A DNA stretch of 64,000 bases. It comes from Streptomyces sp. BA2 (lineage in GTDB: Bacteria; Actinomycetota; Actinomycetes; Streptomycetales; Streptomycetaceae). The stretch spans positions 8,977,001-9,041,000 of the forward strand of contig NZ_WSRO01000002.1 of NCBI RefSeq assembly GCF_009769735.1, given 5' to 3'. Made by a program: the position numbers and the translations under genes. The notes below the pieces were generated by a model that worked only from the letters and a program-made list of their open reading frames with translations, was not told where the DNA came from and searched no databases. Positions 52,207 to 62,243 of this stretch are shown here, one piece after another; positions within the stretch are counted from its first letter, which is position 1, and each line of letters starts with the position of its first letter.

Positions 52207-53754
52207 GATGGCTCGGGCCGCGGCGATGCGCAGCGCGTGGACGACGTCGTGGGTGCCGGTGCTGGTGGTGAGCAGGTCGAGGCCCAGGACGGCCTCGGCG
52301 GTACGCAGGTGCGCCCGGACCGTGTTGCGGCTGATGTTCATGCGGTAAGCGGCTCGCTGGGCGTCGGTGTTGGCGTCGATCCACGTTTGGAGGGTGCGGC
52401 GGTGGCGGGCCTGCAAGGGCCGCAGGACCGTCTGCGCCCAGGCGACGGCGGACTCGGTACTCAGCAAGTCGTCCAGGGCAGGGGGCCGTTGGAGGTCGGG
52501 TTCAGGGATCGGACAAGAGCTGGTGAGAGTAAGGGCCAAGTGGACGTCGGCGCGGGAGCGGACGTCGGCGAGGTCCTGCCCGAGAGCGTGTTGTGCCCGT
52601 CTGAGATGCGCGGCGACGGTGTTGCGGCTGAGGCCGAGCAGACGGGCCACGCCGGAACGGGGCATGGTGATGGCCAGGCGGGTGATGTCGGCGCTGGTCT
52701 TGGGGGCGTTGTCCAGCGGCCGCAGAAGCGCGCGGGCCCAGGCGAGGGCGGGCTGAGGGGGAAGGACGCCCGTCAGAGGCGTCTGACCTTGGTGGAAAGC
52801 CACACGGCCGGCAGTTGTACGGGCGGCGGCCAACGCGTGAGTGGCCTGCGTGTAGGCCTCGGCTGTCGCGTCCAGGGGCTGCACGCCGCTGACGCCCAGG
52901 GCGTAGCGTGGGTTGTCCCGGACGAGACGGCGCAGCACGTCACCCAGCCCGCGAGCCGGACTCCCGTCACCGCCGTCACTGCTTGCGCCCTCGTTCTTGT
53001 CCTCGTCCTGGCCCTCGTCCTCGGCGATGAGGCAGATCAAGTGCTCCTTGAACACGGGGCAGTGCACCATCAGGGCCGTCCCTTGGTAGCCGGAAGGATC
53101 CTGATGGGTTTGGGCGATACGGTCGCGGTCGGCCGGAGGGCAGCGCAGCAGATGGATGCGCAGCCGATCGGCGTCGAGCAGCGGGGGCACGGCCCCGGTC
53201 GTCATCCGGCGGGCCAGCAGCGGTCCCCCTGCCAACAGCCCGTGCAGTACGGCGAACCGCAACTGCCGTGCCTTCTCGTGGTAGACGCGTCGAGTCCGGT
53301 CGCCGGCCTCTGCATGGCGCAACAAGGCCAGCACGCTGCCGGTGTGCGACGTCAGCGCGACGGTCTGCGAAGTCGGCTCCGATCGGGAGACCACCACGAG
53401 TACAGGGCGAGGTCCGTGAGGTCCGAGGGCTTCACAACGCACGTGCAGTTCTTCGGCCAGTGTCGCGGCCGCGGCCAGGTGCCCACCGGACAGACGCGCG
53501 AGTAGCCCGGCGAGTGGCGCCAGCACCTTCCGGGGGAAGCCTGCCGTGGACGACTCCACCGTGCCCGCGTCCTCCGCGATCACCGCGGCGTCGACGCCGG
53601 TCTGCTGGTGCAGCCAGTCGAGTATTTTGCCGACGTCCGGTCCGGCCTCGCATGACGCCTGACGTCTCACCTCACGCAGTAGCCCGCCAAGGAGGGCTTC
53701 CCGCCCGTGCTCCCTGTCGTCCTCCACGGCCCCGTGTCCCTCTGCCGGCGTCAC
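52204..53754 (-). CDS. PucR-type regulator with tandem helix-turn-helix
   Basis: The 516-residue product has a helical/GAF-like sensor half and two helix-turn-helix modules of the PucR C-terminal type: ITRLAITMPRSGVARLLGLSR near residues 360-385, then RTLQTWIDANTDAQRAAYR near 460-485. Duplicate HTH modules are unusual; they allow contact with two half-sites. A Gly/Asp/Glu-rich insert interrupts the middle. The GTG at 53754 follows GGAG; an upstream ATG at 53844 is also possible. The partners are unknown. Confidence 0.75.
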   Translation of the reverse strand: MTPAEGHGAVEDDREHGREALLGGLLREVRRQASCEAGPDVGKILDWLHQQTGVDAAVIAEDAGTVESSTAGFPRKVLAPLAGLLARLSGGHLAAAATLAEELHVRCEALGPHGPRPVLVVVSRSEPTSQTVALTSHTGSVLALLRHAEAGDRTRRVYHEKARQLRFAVLHGLLAGGPLLARRMTTGAVPPLLDADRLRIHLLRCPPADRDRIAQTHQDPSGYQGTALMVHCPVFKEHLICLIAEDEGQDEDKNEGASSDGGDGSPARGLGDVLRRLVRDNPRYALGVSGVQPLDATAEAYTQATHALAAARTTAGRVAFHQGQTPLTGVLPPQPALAWARALLRPLDNAPKTSADITRLAITMPRSGVARLLGLSRNTVAAHLRRAQHALGQDLADVRSRADVHLALTLTSSCPIPEPDLQRPPALDDLLSTESAVAWAQTVLRPLQARHRRTLQTWIDANTDAQRAAYRMNISRNTVRAHLRTAEAVLGLDLLTTSTGTHDVVHALRIAAARAI

Positions 53755-53986
53755 GTTCTTCTCCGCCCGTTGCTCAACGACCCAGCCGCCCAACAGCTGC
53801 GAGCCGCCCCCCACCGCCCCAGGGTTGTCCTCACAGCTTCTCATCGGCTGGGGGCGCCGGGAGCGTCGAAACCGGCCCGGATGGGGGAGCGGGGGAGCGG
53901 GAATCGGCGCCCGCTCCCGCGCATGACGGGAGCGGACCGCCTTCGCGCCACGACGGGCCCAAGGATGACCATCAGGCAGGCAGCGC

Positions 53987-54739
53987 TCATGCTCCCCACC
54001 GCTCGGTTCCGTTGGGCAGGCCCGTATCGCGGTACGTCTCCCGTTCAGGACGGGTCTTGAAGCAGGCACCGTTTTTGTGGTCCCTGTTCGCCTTGTTGTC
54101 GGTGAACGCCTCGACGTACCACTGGTTGTAGGCGATCTTCGGAGCCGTCCACCAGTCGTCGATGGGACCCCAGTCGTAGTCGACGGAGTCCTCTTCGATC
54201 GTGGCGAAGATGCGGGTCCTGCGGTTCTTGGCGTCACCCTGCCCGAAGATCTTCATGTCCGCGGAGGTGGTGCCCTCCAGCTCGACGGGGACGCCGGAAC
54301 CGTCGATCTCCCAGGACTCGATCGACAGGCCCACGCGGGAGCAGTATGTGAAGCGGTTGTAGATCCGCCCGATGCCCGTGCCGGCCCCATCGCCCTCATA
54401 ACAGGCGTCCAATCGCTCCTCGTTCGGTTCATCGCCGATGGGAACCCAGCCCTGGTAGTTGTTCTCGTCGTCCGCCGTGACGCCCGCATCCCCGGCCTCG
54501 GCTGCGGGGGCTGCTCCTCTGGCGTTGTCGGCCGCTGCCTGGTTCGATGCGCGGGCGCCCTCCAGGACCGTCAGCGGCTTGGCCGGCTTGGCCGGTTTGC
54601 CCGAGGTGCGGTTGGGAGCCACCTCGTTCTTCCGCACCCCGCCGTCAGGCACCGGGAGGCTCTTGTATCCCTTGTCGCGGGCTTCCTTGCCGTTGGCGCG
54701 GAGCTCGGCGAGCTCCTGCCGGGTGATGCCGACCTTCAT
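53987..54739 (-). CDS. 5'-truncated secreted protein
   Basis: The 250-residue reading from 54739 is a hydrophilic protein with a long Ala/Pro-rich N-terminal region and a C-terminal domain rich in aromatic and acidic residues (NNYQGWVPIGDEPN, YNRFTYCSRVGLSIE, WWTAPKIAYNQWYVEAF). The frame continues upstream as far as a TAG at 54851-54853, with AAGAQDAPEPV residues that look like a signal-peptide cleavage region, but has no start codon. The 5' end is therefore lost or replaced. No family is recognised. Confidence 0.55.
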   Translation of the reverse strand: MKVGITRQELAELRANGKEARDKGYKSLPVPDGGVRKNEVAPNRTSGKPAKPAKPLTVLEGARASNQAAADNARGAAPAAEAGDAGVTADDENNYQGWVPIGDEPNEERLDACYEGDGAGTGIGRIYNRFTYCSRVGLSIESWEIDGSGVPVELEGTTSADMKIFGQGDAKNRRTRIFATIEEDSVDYDWGPIDDWWTAPKIAYNQWYVEAFTDNKANRDHKNGACFKTRPERETYRDTGLPNGTERWGA

Positions 54740-54879
54740 CTTGAGGGTCTGCTCCGGCTCGGCCTTCGCGCTCTTGGCCGGAGCCTTCGCCGGAACCGGC
54801 TCGGGCGCGTCCTGGGCGCCGGCCGCAGTCCCCGGTATGCGGCAAAACAGCTATGCAGCTTTCAGGAGTTGAGGGAGTG

Positions 54880-55306
54880 TCACACGGCCCGCAGGGCGAG
54901 AACGGCCCGCTCGGCGAAGCCGAGGGCGGCAGCCTGACCTGTCGGCTCGTCATCGCGGGAGAACCCCGCGGCCAGCAGAGCCCGCACCGCCGAATGCTCA
55001 CTGCTGGTCGGGGGAGTGAAGTACCCGGCGATGACGTCCAGTTCGCACAGCACGACTCCGTCGGCGGCGACGTCCACCATGATCTGGTTGGGGTCCTGGA
55101 ACGCGGAGACGGCCACGCGTCCGTCCGTGGACAGGGCCGCGAGCGTGCCGGGATCCATCCCCGCCCAGCCGCCGGCTGGCCATGTCCACGCCGTCAGGGG
55201 CAACGGACGCCTCCCGCACCCCCAAGCATTCGAGAGCCTGGGCGGCCCCCATGGGGGTGAGCGTCACGCACCAGCCCTCACCGAACAGTTCCGACAGATC
55301 CAGCAT
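54880..55306 (-). pseudogene. DUF6461 family protein, frameshifted
   Basis: The first part, from the ATG at 55306 after AGAAGGAAAG, reads as the DUF6461 start (LFGEGWCVTLTPMGAAQALECL). The body is in another frame (LTAWTWPAGGWAGM, GTLAALSTDGRVAVSAF, GVVLCELDVIAGYF, VRALLAAGF). The join is near 55185-55195 and needs one base lost or gained. DUF6461 proteins are small proteins of unknown function. Upstream lies an in-frame AQ-coding hexamer array. Confidence 0.65.
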
Positions 55307-55691
55307 CGTCTTTCCTTCTCCCGTACGGCCGCGACCTTCGCCGCCCACCTGCGCCTGTGCGTGTACCTGTGCCTGCGGCAGCGCCTGCGCCTGCGCCTGC
55401 GCCAGATAGTTCTCCGCTTGGGGAGGAGGCGGCACTCAAACCCCGATGCTGTCGCGCCTCAGCAGCCACCGGCGGCGTATCCGTGTCACTCGTTGAGGCG
55501 CAATACGGCCGCGTCACGTAGACCTTTGGGTAGCGGTTTGTTTCTGTACATCACGTTATGGGATGAATCGGAAGGAGCCCCGGTGAGAAGCACGTTGGTG
55601 CTGGAAGGCCGGTGGGTCCAGAAGATCAGATGCCCTGAAGGCAGCTGGTCGTTCTGACGTCCCACCGCGCTCACGTCTCAGGAGTCCTTCC
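55307..55691. other. 385-bp region with low-complexity DNA
   Basis: A (GCGCCT)-type hexamer array lies at about 55380-55402, on the 5' side of the DUF6461 gene. The rest has no recognisable gene; a 62-codon minus-strand frame at 55486-55674 shows no family signal. The region also holds the leader of the serine hydrolase (AGGAG at 55680). Confidence 0.4.
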
Positions 55692-56891
55692 GTGCCAGTT
55701 CCCAGCTTTCCGAAGGTCCGCCTGCCCCTTGTCGCTCTGCTGGCCGCTGCCTGCATGGCTCCTCCGGGGCAGGCCCCGGTCCACGCCGCGGAGGTTCCCG
55801 CAGACGGCGACCGCGCCCTGCGACGGCAGTTGCAGGAACTGACCACCGCGCCCGGCGGACCGCCGGGAGCGATCGCCGTGCTCAAGCGCGGGTCCCGCAC
55901 CGAGGTCTACCGGGCCGGGGTCGCGAAGACCGGGACCGACCGTCCGATCAAGACCACCGACCACATGCGCATCGCCAGTACGGCCAAGGCGTACAGCGGC
56001 GCGGTCGCCCTCCAGCTCGTCGACCGCGGGAAGCTGCGGCTGAACGACACCATCGGCAAGGTGCTTCCTCGGCTGCCGCGCGCATGGCACCGGGTTACGC
56101 TGCGCCAGCTCCTGAACCACACCAGCGGGCTTCCGGACTTCAGCGCGGACCCGAAGTTCCTGGCCGCGGTGACCGAGAACCCGCGCCGCCACTTCGACTC
56201 CCGCCGACTGCTTGACTTCGTGGCCGACGAGCCGTTGGTGTTCCGTCCGGGGGCCCGGTACACCTACTCGAACTCCGACAACATCGCCGTGGCACTGATG
56301 GCGGAGGCGGTGACAGGCCGCCCCTACGAAGACCTGCTAGCCGAACTCGTGTACCGCCCGCTGGGCCTGCGCAGCACCAGCTTGCCGCAGGGTTACCGGA
56401 TGCCCAGGCCGTACATGCACGGCTACGACGTCACCCCGCCGAACCCGCGCACCCCGCCGAACCCGCCGAACTCGCCACAGGACCTCAGCGAGGTACTGAG
56501 TGCGTCGGGCGTGTGGGCATCGGGCGGGATCATTTCGACGCCGAAGGACATGACGGCCTTCATCCGCGGCTACGCCGGCGGAAAGCTGATCTCCGACCGG
56601 ACCCGCCATCAGCAGCTGAACTGGGTGAACGGCGCGTCCGAACCCGCGGGACCCGGCAAGAACAAGGCCGGTCTGGCCATCTTCCGGTACACCACCCGCT
56701 GCGGAGTGGTGTACGGCCACACAGGCAACTTCCCCGGCTACACGCAACTGATCGCGGCCGCCCCGGACGGCAAGCGGTCGCTGACCGTCTCCCTCACCAC
56801 CCAGGTCAACAAGAGCAGCAACCCGGAACTCCTGAAACGGCTGCGGACCGTGGAGGAGAACCTCGTCTGCGCGCTGCTGCGCAAGCGGTAG
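55692..56891 (+). CDS. Secreted serine hydrolase (beta-lactamase/DD-peptidase fold)
   Basis: The 399-residue preprotein has a signal peptide (LVALLAAACMAPPGQAPVHA) and the class C beta-lactamase/D-alanyl-D-alanine-carboxypeptidase fold. Catalytic motifs are STAK (SxxK), YSN (YxN) in YTYSNSDN, and HTG in YGHTGNFPG. It may hydrolyse peptidoglycan peptides or esters. The GTG at 55692 follows AGGAG. It has a Pro-rich PPNPRTPPNPPN loop, which is unusual. Confidence 0.85.
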   Translation: MPVPSFPKVRLPLVALLAAACMAPPGQAPVHAAEVPADGDRALRRQLQELTTAPGGPPGAIAVLKRGSRTEVYRAGVAKTGTDRPIKTTDHMRIASTAKAYSGAVALQLVDRGKLRLNDTIGKVLPRLPRAWHRVTLRQLLNHTSGLPDFSADPKFLAAVTENPRRHFDSRRLLDFVADEPLVFRPGARYTYSNSDNIAVALMAEAVTGRPYEDLLAELVYRPLGLRSTSLPQGYRMPRPYMHGYDVTPPNPRTPPNPPNSPQDLSEVLSASGVWASGGIISTPKDMTAFIRGYAGGKLISDRTRHQQLNWVNGASEPAGPGKNKAGLAIFRYTTRCGVVYGHTGNFPGYTQLIAAAPDGKRSLTVSLTTQVNKSSNPELLKRLRTVEENLVCALLRKR

Positions 56892-57113
56892 GCAGGACAT
56901 GGCGTTCCGGGCCGTGCGCGCGCAGTGGGGGGCCATGTTCGCCCGTCTGACCGATCTCGGGTGCGGGCAGCGCTGGGAGTCCCGGCCCCGGCGGCGCCTG
57001 GCGGGCCGATGTGCTTGCCAGCGATCGAGCCGAGTGACCAGATGGGCTCGGCGCCGCACACTTCCGAGCGCTCGTACGCTGCTCACGTGCCTCGTGCGTC
57101 TACCGTGTCTGTC

Positions 57114-57779
57114 ATGAGTCGTTGGGAAGAACTGACTGGTGGGACGTCCGGGGAGGATTACGCCGCCCGTTTTGCGGCGTTGGCCGGCACTGGCAAGGAC
57201 ATGCACGGTGAGGCGCGGTTGTGTGCCGCGCTGGTGCCCGCGGGGGCGCGGGTGCTGGATGCCGGGTGTGGCACCGGCCGGGTCATGATCCGGTTGGCAG
57301 AGCTGGGGTACGACTGTGTCGGGGTCGACCTCGATGCTTCCATGCTGGCCGTGGCGCGCAGGCAGGCGCCCGAACTGCCCTGGATCCAGGCGGACTTGGC
57401 CACGTTGGAGACGTCCGAGCTCCCTGGTGCCGCAGGCTTCGACCTCGTGGTTGCCGCCGGCAACATCTTCCCGCTCCTTGCTACGGGTACCGAAGCCACG
57501 GTGGTCAGCCGCTTGGCGGCGGCCCTGCGTCCAGGCGGTTTCATGGTCGCCGGATTCGGCCTGGACGAAGCCCACCTGCCGGTAGCGCCCACGATCACCC
57601 TGCCCGAGTACGACGCCTACTGCGCCGCGGCCGGCCTCACCCTCGTCGACCGCTTCGCGACGTGGGACGCCCACCCCTACGAGGGCGGCGGCTATGCCGT
57701 CAGTGTCCATCGGGCGCAACGCGGCAGACGTGATGGGGCGGCGGCTCTACGAGACGATGTTGTACTGGGAGAGCGCTGA
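57114..57779 (+). CDS. Class I SAM-dependent methyltransferase
   Basis: The 221-residue enzyme has motif I VLDAGCGTGRVM, VGVDLDASML in strand 2 and FDLVVAAGNIF as motif IV. It starts MSRWEELTGGTSGEDYAARF, typical of a small actinobacterial group. The last 20 residues (after YAVSVHRAQ) run into remnants of another gene and probably replaced the original stop. Substrate unknown. Confidence 0.82.
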   Translation: MSRWEELTGGTSGEDYAARFAALAGTGKDMHGEARLCAALVPAGARVLDAGCGTGRVMIRLAELGYDCVGVDLDASMLAVARRQAPELPWIQADLATLETSELPGAAGFDLVVAAGNIFPLLATGTEATVVSRLAAALRPGGFMVAGFGLDEAHLPVAPTITLPEYDAYCAAAGLTLVDRFATWDAHPYEGGGYAVSVHRAQRGRRDGAAALRDDVVLGER

Positions 57780-57840
57780 CCAGGATCCATCGCTCGACGA
57801 CTCGATCTGATCGACGAGTACCGGCAGCGGGGATTAACGC
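57715..57840 (+). pseudogene. RibD/DHFR-like remnant
   Basis: Downstream of the methyltransferase, one frame reads VMGRRLYETMLYWESADQD, a conserved block of the RibD-C/dihydrofolate-reductase-like family, and another frame soon after reads DLIDEYRQRG, matching its later LVDEYR block. The span between these blocks in the family is much longer, so an internal deletion and frameshift are likely. It is a decayed fragment. Confidence 0.5.
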
Positions 57841-57985
57841 GTGTACTACGCAATCATCGCCTCGCACGCCGCCTCGGTTCCGCAGGCGATCAGGGCTGGG
57901 CTGGGGTACTGAGCAGTTTGGGCGGACCATGGAAGAAGGCGGTCACAGCCGACGCGGCATCCGGGGAGCGAAGGGAGGGCTGGGA

Positions 57986-60076
57986 ATGGGCCAGACTCAA
58001 GCTCGGCGATCAGCCTTCGGGCAGCCGAGGGCCGGGCCGGATCCGCCCAGTGCCCTGATGGACTCGCTGCGTATCGCAGCGGTGGTCCTGGACGCCGAGG
58101 GCCGTATCGTGCTGTGGAGCCCGCAGGCCGAGCAGCTGTTCGGCTACACGGCGGGCGAAGCACTGGGCCGGTACGCGGCTCGCCTGATGGTCCACGAAGA
58201 TGATCTGGATCTGGTCAGCCAGCTGTTCGCCGAGGTCATGGGCAGTGGCGGGAGCTGGGCGGGGGTCTTCCCCGTCCGGCACAAAGACGGCTCCAGCCGG
58301 ATGGTCGAGTTCCGCAACATGCGCCTGGAGGACGACCGGGGGGATCTGTACGCGCTGGGCCTGGCCAGCGATCAGGCCACCTTGCGCGCCGTGGAGCGGG
58401 ACCTGGCGCTGTCCGACCGGCTCGTTGCCCAGTCGCCCATCGGCCTTGCCGTGCTCGATACCGACCTGTGCTACGTCGCTGTCAACCCCGCACTGGAGCG
58501 GATCAACGGCGTCTCCGCCGAGGAACACCTCGGCCGCCGCATCGGCGATGTCCTGCCCACCCTGCGTGTCGACGCGATCGAGGCCGCTATGCGCCAGGTC
58601 CTCTCCACCGGTGTTCCGATCGTCGACCAGGCCAGCAGCGGCCGCACCCCGGCCGACCCGGACAACGATCACGCCTGGTCCACGTCGTACTACCGGCTGG
58701 AAGCCTCGGACGGACACGTGCTGGGCATCGCCGTCTCACTCGTGGACACCACCGAACGCCACCGAGCGTCCCTGGAAGCTGACCGTGCGCGGCGCCGGCT
58801 GGCGCTCATCGCAGATGCCTCCGTCCGGATCGGTACCACCCTCGACCTCTACCAGACCGCCCATGAACTCGCCGACCTCACTGTCCCCGACCTCGCCGAT
58901 GTCGCCGCCGTCGACATCCTGGACTCCGTCCTGGAAGGCAGCCCAGCGACAGTGGGCCATGGTGGCCCTACGGTCTTCCGGGCACTGGCCCTGACCGCCG
59001 CCCACCCCAGCCCGGCCGTCGACGCCGCGGACAGCCCCGGCAGCATCGCCGCGTACGCAGAGGACCGCCTGGTCACACAATGCGTCCGCACCGGTCGGCC
59101 CGTCCTCCTTCCGCACGTCGACGCCGACGACCTGCCGCAGATCGCCCGCAGCGCCCAGGCGGCAACCCTCCTGCACAGCGCCGGCGTTCACTCCTACCTC
59201 GCCGTACCGCTGATCGCCCGTGGCGAGGTGATCGGCGCCCTGGACCTCAAACGCACCCGTAACCCCTGCCCCTTCGACCACGACGACGCCGTGCTGGCTG
59301 GGGAGTTGGCCATGCGCGCGGCCGTCAGCATCGACAACGCCCGCTGGTTCCAAAGCGTCCGCAACACCGCCATCACTCTCCAACGCAGCCTGCTGCCGGA
59401 TCGTCCACCACCCTTGGTCGGCCTGGAGGTGGCCTCCCGCTACCAGCCGGCCAGGTCCGCCAACGAAGTGGGCGGTGACTGGTTCGACGTCATCCCCCTC
59501 GCCCATGACAGGACCGCGCTGGTCGTGGGCGATGTGATGGGCCACGGCATCGACGCCGCCGCAACCATGGGACGCCTGCGCACCGCAACCTGCGCCTTCG
59601 CCGAACTCGACTTGGGCCCTGCCCAGGTGCTCCACCACCTGGACAAGATCACCAGCGGACTGGAGCACTACATCGCCACCTGCACCTACGCCGTCTACGA
59701 CCCTCATCGCCAGCGGTGCCACCTAGCCAACGCGGGGCACATGCCCCCGGTCCTCATCCGCAGCGGTAAGCCCGCCGTAGTGATCGACCTGCCCACCGGC
59801 GCACCCCTGGGTGTCGGCGGCGTCCCCTTCAACACCACCACCCTCGACCTCGGCCCCGGCGACCGGCTCCTCCTCTACACCGACGGTCTCGTCGAAACCC
59901 GCGACCAGGACATCGACACCCGACTGCAGAACCTGCTCACCCACCTCGACGCCATCCCCGACGTGTCACTGGAGGAGACCTGCGACTGGCTCTTGACCGT
60001 CCAGCGGCATCCCGGCGGCCACGACGACGTCGCCCTGCTCATCGCGGCGGTCCACGACGGCCCTACTGACGACTGA
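57986..60076 (+). CDS. PAS-PAS-GAF-SpoIIE phosphatase
   Basis: The 696-residue protein has two PAS domains (about 25-130 and 140-270; the first carries ILW-type PQAEQLFGY), a GAF domain (about 290-460; CPFDHDDAVLAGELAMRAA at its end) and a SpoIIE/PP2C-type serine phosphatase (about 480-690; NEVGGDWFDV, GDVMGHGIDA, GHDDVALL). There is no histidine-kinase-like ATPase domain, so it dephosphorylates a partner STAS antagonist. A STAS protein lies at 25761 but is not linked. The ATG at 57986 follows GGAGGG; 57929 is an alternative. Confidence 0.88.
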   Translation: MGQTQARRSAFGQPRAGPDPPSALMDSLRIAAVVLDAEGRIVLWSPQAEQLFGYTAGEALGRYAARLMVHEDDLDLVSQLFAEVMGSGGSWAGVFPVRHKDGSSRMVEFRNMRLEDDRGDLYALGLASDQATLRAVERDLALSDRLVAQSPIGLAVLDTDLCYVAVNPALERINGVSAEEHLGRRIGDVLPTLRVDAIEAAMRQVLSTGVPIVDQASSGRTPADPDNDHAWSTSYYRLEASDGHVLGIAVSLVDTTERHRASLEADRARRRLALIADASVRIGTTLDLYQTAHELADLTVPDLADVAAVDILDSVLEGSPATVGHGGPTVFRALALTAAHPSPAVDAADSPGSIAAYAEDRLVTQCVRTGRPVLLPHVDADDLPQIARSAQAATLLHSAGVHSYLAVPLIARGEVIGALDLKRTRNPCPFDHDDAVLAGELAMRAAVSIDNARWFQSVRNTAITLQRSLLPDRPPPLVGLEVASRYQPARSANEVGGDWFDVIPLAHDRTALVVGDVMGHGIDAAATMGRLRTATCAFAELDLGPAQVLHHLDKITSGLEHYIATCTYAVYDPHRQRCHLANAGHMPPVLIRSGKPAVVIDLPTGAPLGVGGVPFNTTTLDLGPGDRLLLYTDGLVETRDQDIDTRLQNLLTHLDAIPDVSLEETCDWLLTVQRHPGGHDDVALLIAAVHDGPTDD

Positions 60077-60128
60077 CCGGCCGACCAGAACCCTGGGCCC
60101 GGCCGTGGCGCTCGCGTACCTACCCGTC

Positions 60129-60515
60129 TCAACTGGTGAGCACGGGGCGCAGGGTGCGTGCGTAGGCGCCGCTGACCCAGCCTCGTTGCCCTTGCAGCTT
60201 GTACCAGGTACGGGTGTTGCCGATTCTCTGGCCCGCCTGGCTGCGGCTGACGGCGATGACCGTGCACGGCCGAAGATGGCCCAGTACACGGCTGCGGGTC
60301 GTGGGGTGCTCGCGAATACGCAGGTGTACGCGCGCGGTCTGCACCCATCCGCTGTTGGCATCGGCGTCTACCTCTACGCGTGGGCAGCCGGTCGGCGCAC
60401 GGTTGACATCTTCAGCAACGGCAGGTCCGGCGGCAATGCCGCCCAGGCCCAGGAGCGAGGCAACCAGCAGGGAGAGAAACAGGCTTGATCTCGGCACGTC
60501 GTGATTCCTTGGCAT
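60129..60515 (-). CDS. Secreted SH3-domain protein
   Basis: The 128-residue preprotein has a signal peptide (LFLSLLVASLLGLGGIAAG) and a bacterial SH3 domain (VHLRIREHPTTRSRVLGHL, RTWYKLQGQRGWVSGAYA). It is paralogous in plan to the protein at 18864. Two cysteines flank the core. Its ribosome site is weak. Confidence 0.75.
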   Translation of the reverse strand: MPRNHDVPRSSLFLSLLVASLLGLGGIAAGPAVAEDVNRAPTGCPRVEVDADANSGWVQTARVHLRIREHPTTRSRVLGHLRPCTVIAVSRSQAGQRIGNTRTWYKLQGQRGWVSGAYARTLRPVLTS

Positions 60516-60569
60516 GAGACGGCGCGGCGCCTCACCCTTGCTGAAACGATTTCTTTCAAGCCAGCTGCG

Positions 60570-60932
60570 TCACCCTCCAGAGTGGGGCGTGTACCCCGAT
60601 CTGCTGAACAGCGCGCCTTCCGGCTGACGTACAGATACCGTCGGCGCGCTGTCAGGCCCGCGGCCGCGCACGTCAAGATGCAGCCGGTTCTTGGCGGCCT
60701 TCCCTTCGGGAACGCGCTGAAAGTACAGCCGCGGGCCCTCACCTGAGGGATCGACGCATGCGAACCATGAATCCTGCTGCTCAGGTGGCTGGGAGCGCTT
60801 GAAGTCGTCCCACGTGGCAAACCCCTGCGGTGGCGGCGGTACGACATAGCCCAACACCTCGCACCAGAAACGGGCGAGGCGCTCAGGTTCCGCGCAGTCG
60901 AAGGTGACTTGGAACTTCTTGATCGACATCAT
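60570..60932 (-). CDS. VOC family protein, C-terminally truncated
   Basis: The 120-residue product matches the glyoxalase/bleomycin-resistance (VOC) group by KKFQVTFDCAEPERLARFW, EVLGYVVPPPPQGFATWDD, FACVDPSGEGPRLYFQ and NRLHLDV. After that the reading leaves the family pattern; homologues have a second half of the metal-binding fold of 30-40 more residues. Here the sequence reads RGRGPDSAPTVSV, which is unrelated. It is probably inactive. Confidence 0.65.
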   Translation of the reverse strand: MMSIKKFQVTFDCAEPERLARFWCEVLGYVVPPPPQGFATWDDFKRSQPPEQQDSWFACVDPSGEGPRLYFQRVPEGKAAKNRLHLDVRGRGPDSAPTVSVRQPEGALFSRSGYTPHSGG

Positions 60933-61014
60933 CGGACCACCGTATTAGCTCTGGAGACGCCCCTCGGACCGAGCGGTACCTGGATCGGCGGCGATCACGC
61001 GATCCGGCTGCGGT

Positions 61015-62150
<1,136 letters not shown>

Positions 62151-62243
62151 GGGGAATCCCGCATGCCCGGGGAGGGCATGGCGGTTCCACCGGCTGTGCA
62201 CTGCGGACGTCGACGGCCCGTCAGGAGTCGGCGAGTGCCCTGT

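Noticed and set aside
54740..54860. Start codon for the secreted protein at 53987 in the upstream frame.
   Set aside because: The frame has only a CTG after a TAG stop; no ATG, GTG or TTG was found, so truncation is the simpler reading.
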